This document shows positions 55,441 to 64,000 of a DNA stretch of 64,000 nucleotides, piece after piece. Below the pieces are notes generated by a model. It saw only the letters and a program-made list of their open reading frames with translations, did no database searches and had not been told where the DNA came from. Made by a program: the position numbers and the translations under genes. The DNA is from Arbacia lixula (lineage: Eukaryota > Echinodermata > Echinoidea > Arbacioida > Arbaciidae). Within the stretch, counting starts at the first letter, position 1, and each line of letters opens with the position of its first letter. The DNA lies in contig OZ022576.1 of NCBI GenBank assembly GCA_963669155.1, positions 34,372,840-34,436,839 of the forward strand, given 5' to 3'.

Positions 55441-58157
55441 GATCTAAGGAGTAAAGATACAATTATCGTATCAGTGAAATCAGAAAACTCACATTCTCAA
55501 TTGGTGATATAAAACACGTAATATAAAACCATAATACCTAACCTACGTTACCTCAATTCACGGGGAATCAAGAGTCACATAATTGATTTGAAAGATTACG
55601 ATTGAAAACATATACGTACCTTTGCCAAGAAATATCTCGTGCACTCTGTTCACGACGTGTCATCATTACAATGCGCCCTCTTGTCGCTTTGACTGTTTCT
55701 AAGCAACTATGATGAGAGATGGAGCTAGATAGCACATATTAGCGATGATTCCTTGTAACGTTAGCGATTTTAATTCATATTATTTTTCAGGCGGTAACGT
55801 ATGTTACGGTAACGGAGGTCACATCTGTGATTCTCTCAAGCGATTACAAATGACTCATGAAATTAAAAACTCAGTACAGAGGTAGGGGTACCAAATGCCT
55901 CTGTTTGGTAACTCCTTGTAACATTTTCATTCTTAACTTCCCATAGCGGTGGTAACGTATCACCATACGGTCTGAAACATGCTTGTGTATGAAGCTTTTA
56001 TTCTTCATTGGATACCCAGGTGGCATAACTAATGTTAACAAGTATACGAGATACGAGTTTTCAGGATGGATAATAAACAAATTTAATACCAAGGAATTTT
56101 AAATGCTGGGAATATAAACCACGGTAACGTATGTTTCTCATACCTTTGCGACAAATTTGATTTGTAAAATAATCAAATTGAATAGTTTTCAAATATATAA
56201 AGTTATATCTTGCACTGTAGGCATATGACTTTAGTAGGTTAAGAACCAGTTGTAATACGAAACGAACTAATTTTAAGCTGCATAGCATAACAAATCGATT
56301 TTCGTCGGGATTGCCGTGTTTATGTATTCATAACTTCCGAAAGAATCAAACCTGAAGGTTGAGATTTTCGGCAGATATAGTTAACAATATACATATGGTG
56401 ACTATTATCCCCGAATTACGTTGATCGGGCATTGCTTTATTTTTCCTTGGTAGAATCATTGCAACACGTCAGTTGTCACTAAATTGTACATATTTAGTGG
56501 TTTTGAGCCAATAGTGCACCTTGAAAATAATTTCGATGAAAATCCGTCAAAGGATGATCTTTCAGTATTAAAGTTGTGATTCTGTGACTTCTCGTGCGAG
56601 GCGCTCTCCCATAATTATGTTGTGTAGATTTTTTTTTCTCGAAAATGTGCAGTTTCTCAACGAGATATGGATCATTTTACCTGTGCATGATCATTAGAAA
56701 CGCGTTTTTACACACATATCTGTATGAACAAAAAATCATTCCGTTGTCAAATATAAAAAGAGCAATTATGGAATTGTTTTGTACACAACATAATCATACA
56801 GCACACAACATGTGAGAGCGCCTCGCACGTGACGTCACGTTTCAAAAGATCATAAACCTTCTTATCATTTGACATATTCTCGTCAAAACTTCACTAATAG
56901 CCTATGTTTCTTTCATGTTTCTGCTTTTATTGAAATCAACTTATTTTCAGGGTGAACTATATCCTTTTAAGATATTCCTTCCGAACAAAGGAGCTTAACA
57001 TGACCTAAACATTTTCCAAAACATTTCCAATTGAATGTTCTTTAAATGTTCTTTGAATGTTTCCAATTTCCAATTTCCAATTGAGTTACTGACATGATTA
57101 TGAGTGTTGCATTAGGCCACTGCCAATTTGGATCATTTCGACTACTTTAAGTTTGCTAGTAATGTTGTATTTGTGTTGTTGGCAGTCTATATTGCCATTT
57201 CCTTTGTGATCAAGACAGGGCAAAGTTAACATCACTTTGATCCGGAAAGGGCTCCCGGTTCCGCTCTCCCAAAGTTACGGAAAAGAATATTTATATACCT
57301 ACATAGTGTAATACACAACAACAATATATAAGAGCTTATAGCCCTCTTTTTCACACCCTGTGTATGACTCATTGAAATTTACCACTTGAAAACAGACCAC
57401 GATGTAAATGGAAGGAACTGGCCATTTTTTTTTAAAACCTGTTTGCTTGATGTAAATAATGTTTATGGAGGCCTATGCCTACTGTGCCTATTTTTGTGTG
57501 ATTGGAATATTACGGAAGAAGCACTTAATTTCGCGATGATAGGCCTCTATCATAACTTGGATGCGTTCAATAGGCATAGACCTAGATGTTTCAACTTATA
57601 ACGTTAGGCGGCCAAACAGTTGCTTTTTAAAACTCGTTAAAACAATATTCCGTTTTGAAACGTATGTTGGATTTGGGTATGCATGTACATGTATGTAGAG
57701 AAGCGGTTGATCAATTATTGATTACGGATTTTCTTTGCCATACTGCGCGTTTCTTATTATACTGAGTTTGATATTGTGATGCCTCAGTTGGCACAAACCC
57801 AATCAGTCATGCATGATCCCGACCTTTCAAGATGCAGTGTAGTAGACGTTTTCTGGTTGGTCAAAATAAGAGCACGTACGCACGTTTCACCATTCAGCTT
57901 GCGCGTAAGGAATATTTGTTGTACCGTAACAAATCAATATACACCCAAGGCGTCCATGGTGACCAAATAAGGCGTGCTGTACACACAGCGTAGTTCAGCA
58001 GGTACACACATAGTGTATATGAGAGTGTAGTAGGCCAGCTAAATAGGAAGAACGACAAGCTTAGAATGTGACAAATAGACGTTTTATCAGACAAATTTTA
58101 TTGAACAAATTGGCCATGTAGAGGGCAACATTTGCTAATGCTGCTGTAAGACTGGAA
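55441..58157. other. Intergenic DNA upstream of the TTLL gene
   Basis: No convincing exon on either strand. Contains the palindromic element at 56500-56975. The TTLL promoter should lie near its right end, but no TATA box or other clear core motif was found. Confidence 0.5.
56500..56975. mobile_element. Palindromic element carrying TGACGTCA
   Basis: Left arm gatgaaaatccgtcaaagga and right arm with cctcgcacgtgacgtcacgt; TGACGTCA at 56830-56837. Single copy of the 39708 family outside the duplication. Confidence 0.75.
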
Positions 58158-58181
58158 ATGGAGGATAATGTTACAAATTGA
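58158..58181 (+). promoter_or_regulatory. Upstream ORF overlapping the TTLL start codon
   Basis: ATGGAGGATAATGTTACAAA followed by ttga encodes seven residues and stops inside the main frame. Its start is 10 nt before the TTLL ATG. If the transcript begins upstream, it could limit main-frame initiation. Confidence 0.5.
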
Positions 58182-58593
58182 GTCGGTGAGTTCCGGAATT
58201 GATCAGTCGCGGGTGTCGAGGCACGACCCCAGTCCCGCAGCTGGCAACATCGGTGGCTCCGGGATCGCAAACCAGCGATTCAGCTTCGACAAGTTTGAGC
58301 AAGAGTTGACTTTTGCACCCAAGCTAAATGCGACAAGTTTGAGATTGGCGCATGAACGTCGAGCACAAGTCAAGAGTGGAATTGCACATAGGACTCCGGC
58401 TCAGACTCGAGTCGCAAGACTTATCAACAACTCTGAAAATGTGGACGGTGTGTCTCAAAGTCCAATTCCAAAGCTTCCAGGAGAATTCACTTTCAAACCA
58501 CAGATGAGCACTGCAAGTGCCAAAATTGCTCAGGGATTGGGAACAACATTTATGGCTAGACAGGAACTACACCTTCAAAAGCAGAGGCAGAAG
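58168..58593 (+). CDS. TTLL exon 1 (N-terminal extension with two repeats)
   Basis: 142 codons. Repeats ELTFAPKLNATSLRLA and EFTFKPQMSTASAKIA. Ends QKQRQK, donor gtaagt, phase 0. Confidence 0.8.
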
Positions 58594-61500
58594 GTAAGTT
58601 TGATTTCATGTGATTTTATATATCCAAACAAATTACAGTGAGACGACACCCCCGGTAGGCCCAGCTCGAGTCGATCTACCCGATATCAACATGCACTTTT
58701 AATGTTTTTGTTTTTTTAAAGGAAGTTGATATAGATGTGTTTATTTACCTTTATGTCCCTTCTTCTGAGCTGTAATCAGCAATTCTTTATGTGAATATAT
58801 CTCATCAGATTTTGGTAGATGTTACGCTAAAAATGTAAAATACTCTTTTGGTCTATACTGATTCTAGTAATTGTAACCGGAATCAATGTTTGTGAAAAAT
58901 CTGAACAAACAGGTAAATGCGTATTTGTGGGGTTAATAATTATATTTGAGTGTCAAAAATTGATGTTTAATGTAGAGTTTACCACATTCATCAAAGTCTG
59001 TAAGAGAACATTAGCTTAAAATCAATTCTGATCTACTGGCAAAAATGCTAACTTTAGGGAGCAGCAGAATTTTATATTCACCTTCCAGAGCACATAAAAG
59101 TTTTGGACAATGATATACAATCACTTAGTTACAATTACATGTGTATTTCCTTCCACTCTTTCATCAGTTGGAACAAAGCACCAAGCTACCTTTACGAGGA
59201 CGGCTTTCCCCTGTACCAAGCATTGCAAAAACAAGAAGATTGAGTCTCAAAGAAAAAGAGGTGAGTGTCTCCTGCGGCTGCAGTATTGTCTACATGAACA
59301 ATTCTTTGGCTCCATGCTTTATTTTCATATCAATATATCTATTCACAAATGTTGCTAATATTAATGTTATTTGCTCTATCACATTTTGTTTAGATAATGC
59401 AGTCTACAACAAATGTATTTTATGTAATTTTTGTAATTGAGTTTCAAGAATCCGTAGTGATTTTATGTTACCTCCATATACTGACATTTTCTGTCTAAAC
59501 TGTATCTAGATAATTGGTTGATAATTTGAATTGCACATCTTAAATGCGTTCCATCACAGAATGAGGAGAATTCCCAGCTGGCATGGCGAACTCCTACCTC
59601 AACGCCAAACCTGACCGATGCCAAAGAGAACCTGACCGGTGATGCCGGCGCCAAGCCGCTCATGGCTGGGTCCACCCCCACCCTCCTCAACCCTGTCAAA
59701 CCAGGGCGGGGCGGGACTCTCATGCAGACCTCCATCAGTCTCAACAAGCTTCAAGACAGTGAGTGCTGGCTCGGCCTCTTATGAATGTTGCAATTAGGAA
59801 GAAAAACTAATATTTTCAGGGGATGTCATATATACACCCTGAACTTTTTATGTTTTGCATTATATCCTCTCAAGATATTTATTTTCCACAGTGTCGTTCT
59901 TTGCATCTTATATGCTAAATTGCCCATAACCCCTGTCTTATTATTTCACTGGTAATCATAAATTTTCATCGTTCCTAGTTTTAGAAGAATGGGACTCTTT
60001 TTCTTCTCATTTATATTTATTTATTACTGAAATAAATTGTTAATTGAATTTAATGATAGAAGAATTATTTCAATAACAGAAATATTTGAGGAAAAATATG
60101 TATGAAATGTCAATATTATATCTATTTCTCAGTGTGTAACGGTTATACTAATATGCTGTTTGCATTGATAAGTATATCATGAATATGTGCTACTCGCAGT
60201 GTAACATCTCATGAAATGTTATTTATATTGTATCATTATCAATTCTTTTCCTCTAGGTTTCTATCCCCAACCCACTACTATGTCACTGAAGAAACATAAA
60301 GGCTCCACAAAATCTAAACATCTCAATCACAAACGGGGCACCACATATCCATCCGAAGGTAAGACCATTAATAAAACAGAATTCATGAAATATAAATAAA
60401 GGGCTGATTATAATTGAATTGTTCCACATACAAATTAAATGAATATGTAGTCAAAATAATTTTAATTCAAGTAAACCTTTTTCCTGTCATTTGAAAGGTA
60501 ATTAGCTTCAGTATAAGATTGTATTCTATCAGTTTGGAACTGATTATAACCTATGTGTAATAAACATGTGGAACTTGTCTATCTTTATGTGAATGATTTC
60601 AATCTCTATGTCTGCTATTAAACAGGCCGAGCCAGTCAACTTGAAGACGACGTCGATCAAGTGAGTCCAACGGTTCCGGCTAGCCACCACCGAAGCAAGA
60701 CCACCGCCTCCCCAGAGCTGTCCCCACGAAGCAAGGCAAGGCACTCTGTCTCACGCAACAACTACAATGGGGACAGGCTCAGGCATGCCAAACTCACAGC
60801 AGAGAAAGCTATCAAGGTACAAATCGAAAAGAGATGAATATCTATTGAATGGAAGTGATATGTTGTAGGCACATATCAGTATGGACATTGTGATTGTCAA
60901 TCTCACAGTTTTCTCCCACAAGAAATGCAGGTGAAATTTACTATTGACGACTATTTCTTATTGTGTGGTGAAAGTTTATACATTGGTTATGTAATTAGGT
61001 CTGTTATTAACTGCAAGAGTTTCAGAGCTTACTTTAATGAATGCCTTTATATAGAAGTTAAAAAAAAACAGACACAAAATATTTTTTTTGCCTTATTATA
61101 AAGGTATAATTTTGTTAATTTTTTTTTTTCCAAGTGACATATACTGTATATGCCATATATCATGCGAGTCTAATTTTTTGCGAATCAGGATTTCCTGACA
61201 ATTTCGCGAGTCGTTAAATTCGTGATCGTGGAATACTAGTACTATTAGTAAATGTGCTCTTGCATGTCGTACGTGTATTAATGTTTTTGCGTGTTGTTAA
61301 ATACATGAATAGCACCCGACTCGTGAAATTCATGAAAATAAAAACCCCGCGAAATATATGGCGTATACAGTATGTGAACGAGGACACATTCCTATGCCAG
61401 TGAGGTTTCATGCTATCATTACCTTGTATCATTGCAGACAAAGAAGATTTTCACCATCCAAGGCCCCTACCCCGTGGTCAGATCCAGCCTGAGGCGGAGG

Positions 61501-64000
61501 GCCTGGGTGGAGAAGGAGTATCGACTCATGAACCCACACAAGTTCAAGAAGAAGACTGGTGGGGAGGACGACTCTGAGTCCGACGACGATGACGACGTCG
61601 ATGGTAAGTCTTCTCTCGTGGCTCACTGCTAGCAATCACACATCAGACCAATGGTCTCTTGATTATGTTTCAATGTTTTTCTGTGCACAAATTTTAATAG
61701 TGTGGATTGAACATAAGTAAAAGGTACCCTTAGAAGCTAGCTGCATACATAAACATACATTGCCCTCCTGTTTGCAAACAGCATACTCCAAATGCTGATT
61801 CTAGAAACAGCTTGCAATACATCAACATATCCTCCATGGCAACAATTCAAAGGTTCCTCGAAGTGGTGTGTGGTTTTAACTCTTAGCCTGCCCTAATGAA
61901 TAGAGCCCACCACCACGCTGTTAATCCCCATTGTGCCAGCCCCAAATCCGCCCTGTGCCAAGTTTATTTTGATGCCTTGTTAGTTGCGCTTTTTTTCTGC
62001 GTTGGCATTTTCGAACCACTCTATTTTGAAACCTATACACTTTTACAGGAAAACTTGTACACAAAAGTTGTAGAAAACTGTATCAGCTTTATTATGATAT
62101 CAAATTTCTATGGAGATCTTATTTTGTCATTTTATCATAAACTAATAAGAAACGAATGAATAATGAACAATGACTGCTATTACGAATGCTTGCAAGGGCG
62201 CTTTTGGCACTCGAACGGCAGTGAGCTCGCGTGTACAAAGCAGTTAATCGATAGCGCGTTAGCGTGTATGAAGCACCGCGCTATGGCACTCTAAGCGTTA
62301 AGTACCTCTTGATCTGTTTTCCCCCTACAGATGACAATGCGTGTGATGATGAGAATGATGATGGTGGATTCCAGGATCCCGATGGCATGTATGGAATAAT
62401 GGTAAGTAGTATCTCGTCAATCTGAGAATCTTCCACAGTGGCAGTTATGTTCTCTGTCAAAGCTATTCAAACTGGTATTGTCAAACGCACACATGAAGGG
62501 ACAATTTGTGCTTAGCCTAAAATACACACTTCTCTAGACAGTGGAACCTGGCAATGTATACATTGAACATGTCAGCAAGGGCCACTTGTTATTTTTCTGA
62601 TAAGTTGTCCGTCATTGTAAACATTTAGCTTAAAGCATTCCATAAAATCTATGAATGTGTTAGTACCTAATGCCTGAAAGATACAACAATAAGTTCCTAA
62701 GCCATTTTCGTCTTTATTTGTTTCATATCTGAAAAATTGTCAAGGGCATAAGAGCTTTATGAAAAGCTTGCCTAGATTTCATAATTAACCCGTACTTATT
62801 TTTATCTTTTCCTCAAATTTCTAGTCAAGAGTTGTGAGGAATTCCACCCCCACCTTTCTCTGGACAGTACGGAAAGGAGCCATCGACTACAAGTATCTAA
62901 GAAAAGACACCATTGTCAATCATTTCTGCAAGAATGGAACCTTCACCACAAAGGTACACCTTTGGGAAATTTGCTTGATGATTTGAACTTTGGTCATTTT
63001 ATTAAACATGTTAATTGTTGAGGTAAAGATTCTTTGCTGAGTTGAGTTAGTTTGCTATTTAGCTTATTAATTTTTGTGTGCTTAAAACTAAAGAAGAGGC
63101 AATAACATTTAAGAAGACAAATCATGTTGTATATTCATGTGATAAGTATGTATGACCTATGTGTGTCACCATACAAGTTTCAAGTTTTTATGTAAACCAC
63201 AGAAGCTGAACAAAGTGTATAGAGCAGGCCATCACATGAATAACAACAATTTGAAATTTTTTATTGTTTAATTATACTGACACTTGTCATCATATCATGT
63301 CACAGGTGGGCCTATGCACAAGCCTCAAGAATCTTCCATGGTACGATGAGCAAGAGTCAGACACCTTCTTCCCCCGCTGCTACAAAATCTGTGTTGATGA
63401 GGAGCGGGATGCTTTCAGAGGTAGGTTCTCACAACAAACTACTCTCTATTCCATGTGATGTATATCAACATCTGTATTAACTCTCTGCATGCCACATGTA
63501 AGTAATATACACAAGTAATATACACAATTCCCATAGAGCATATGGCACAAATGGCACATAAATGGTTAAAATGCATTCAAAGGAAGGTTAAATTACTATA
63601 GATAGGAACATGGAACAACATTTCATTAGTCATAATATACCATAATGTTAGTTAAAAACTATCCAGTGCTTTTTCAATCAAACTTTGTAAATATCATTCT
63701 TAATTGTTGTTTTTTCTAGTGACTTCTTGTGCCATTGTTCTATTGATATTCACAGGCAAAGACATCAAAATGCAGTATCAACTCATATTTCATGCTTTTA
63801 TCATAGCTTTAATATATGTCAATTATTGCATTTTAAATTTTGAATGGGCATCAGATTGTTTATCACACACCTCTCACCTTCCCTCCACCTTGCAGACGAC
63901 TACAGGCTCTCAGCTGCTATTGGTGTGCTCAGGTGGATCATCATGAAGCAGGATGGCGATCTCGACATCGATCTCTCAGATGAGCCGGAGGAAGAAGAGG
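58168..64000 (+). CDS. TTLL3/TTLL8-like tubulin glycine ligase, 5' part, 10 exons
   Basis: Exons 58168-58593, 59168-59260, 59560-59758, 60257-60358, 60626-60816, 61438-61603, 62331-62401, 62825-62953, 63306-63420 and 63896-64000+ give 532 residues and continue off the window. TTLL3 and TTLL8 add the first glycine to tubulin side chains in cilia and flagella. Diagnostic: RLRHAKLTAEKAIK joined to TKKIFTIQGPYPVVRSSLRR (~325-360), RKGAIDYKYLRKDTIVNHFC, GLCTSLKNLPWYDEQESDTF, FPRCYKI and DDYRLSAAIGVLRWI. The ATP-grasp catalytic part is beyond the edge. About 320 residues precede the family core, far more than in human TTLL8. They include two copies of E[LF]TFxP[KQ][LM]xxxS..[LI]A (46-61, 106-121). 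In-frame TAA at 58147 fixes the start. Confidence 0.9.
59168..59260 (+). CDS. TTLL exon 2
   Basis: Reads LEQSTKLPLRGRLSPVPSIA then KTRRLSLKEKE; basic, probably disordered. Acceptor tttcatcag, donor gtgagt. Confidence 0.8.
59560..59758 (+). CDS. TTLL exon 3
   Basis: Low-complexity NEENSQLAWRTPTSTPNLTD through TLMQTSISLNKLQD. GC-rich, donor gtgagt, phase 1. Confidence 0.8.
60257..60358 (+). CDS. TTLL exon 4
   Basis: Reads FYPQPTTMSLKKHKGSTKSK; lysine-rich. Acceptor ttcctctag, donor gtaaga. Confidence 0.78.
60626..60816 (+). CDS. TTLL exon 5 (start of family core)
   Basis: Ends NGDRLRHAKLTAEKAIK, which matches the opening of the TTLL3/8 conserved region. Donor gtacaa is weak. Confidence 0.87.
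61438..61603 (+). CDS. TTLL exon 6
   Basis: TKKIFTIQGPYPVVRSSLRR and AWVEKEY, then an acidic run DDSESDDDDDVD. Donor gtaagt. Confidence 0.93.
62331..62401 (+). CDS. TTLL exon 7 (acidic)
   Basis: Reads DDNACDDENDDGGFQDPDGM then YGIM; an Asp-rich linker continuing the acidic run of exon 6. Both junctions strong. Confidence 0.85.
62825..62953 (+). CDS. TTLL exon 8
   Basis: Reads SRVVRNSTPTFLWTVRKGAI then DYKYLRKDTIVNHFCKNG, matching the TTLL3/8 LRKDQxxNHxxxxGxFTTK block. Confidence 0.93.
63306..63420 (+). CDS. TTLL exon 9
   Basis: Reads VGLCTSLKNLPWYDEQESDT then FFPRCYKICVDEERDAF; highly typical of TTLL3/8. Donor gtaggt. Confidence 0.94.
63896..64000 (+). CDS. TTLL exon 10 (cut by window end)
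   Basis: Reads DDYRLSAAIGVLRWIIMKQD and an acidic DEPEEEE. Open to the last base. Confidence 0.9.

Overview
This is animal nuclear DNA: AT-rich, intron-rich, with GT-AG splice junctions and many small palindromic transposons and microsatellites. The gene set and repeat style suggest a marine invertebrate deuterostome, most likely an echinoderm. That placement is an inference. All gene models below were spliced by eye from the sequence; every junction within each model keeps the reading frame.

Layout: (1) 604-15502, plus strand: the 3' part of an ABCC transporter of the sulfonylurea-receptor (SUR, ABCC8/9) type, covering the end of TMD2 and all of NBD2. One intron holds a 5.7-kb minisatellite (6961-12650). 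(2) 15503-20703: 3' UTR and intergenic DNA between convergent genes. (3) 20704-37631, minus strand: a complete ten-exon ALG12 gene (532 codons, ER dolichol-linked mannosyltransferase). Its introns carry a Tc1-type transposon (28572-30259) and several palindromic elements. (4) 37892-46430 and 47468-54112: a direct segmental duplication. Each copy has an apparent two-exon gene for a 550-residue, single-membrane-span protein I do not recognise, with an NRF-1-like promoter motif and a LINE reverse-transcriptase tail just downstream. Copy 1 has gained a hAT-like insertion and a long palindromic element that copy 2 lacks. An orphan, disabled ARMC4/ODAD2 exon lies between the copies. (5) 54113-58167: repeat-rich DNA with a possible small relic gene on the minus strand near 55 kb. 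(6) 58168-64000, plus strand: the 5' ten exons of a TTLL3/TTLL8-like tubulin glycine ligase; the gene runs off the window.

The genes do not form one pathway: a channel-regulating ABC protein, an N-glycan assembly enzyme and a ciliary tubulin-modifying enzyme are simply neighbours. ALG12 and TTLL8 are also near each other in human (22q13.33), so that link may be ancestral. The most unusual parts are the duplicated unknown gene pair, the repeated tandem duplication of splice junctions in introns, and the orphan cilia-gene exon. No tRNA, rRNA or CRISPR array was seen.
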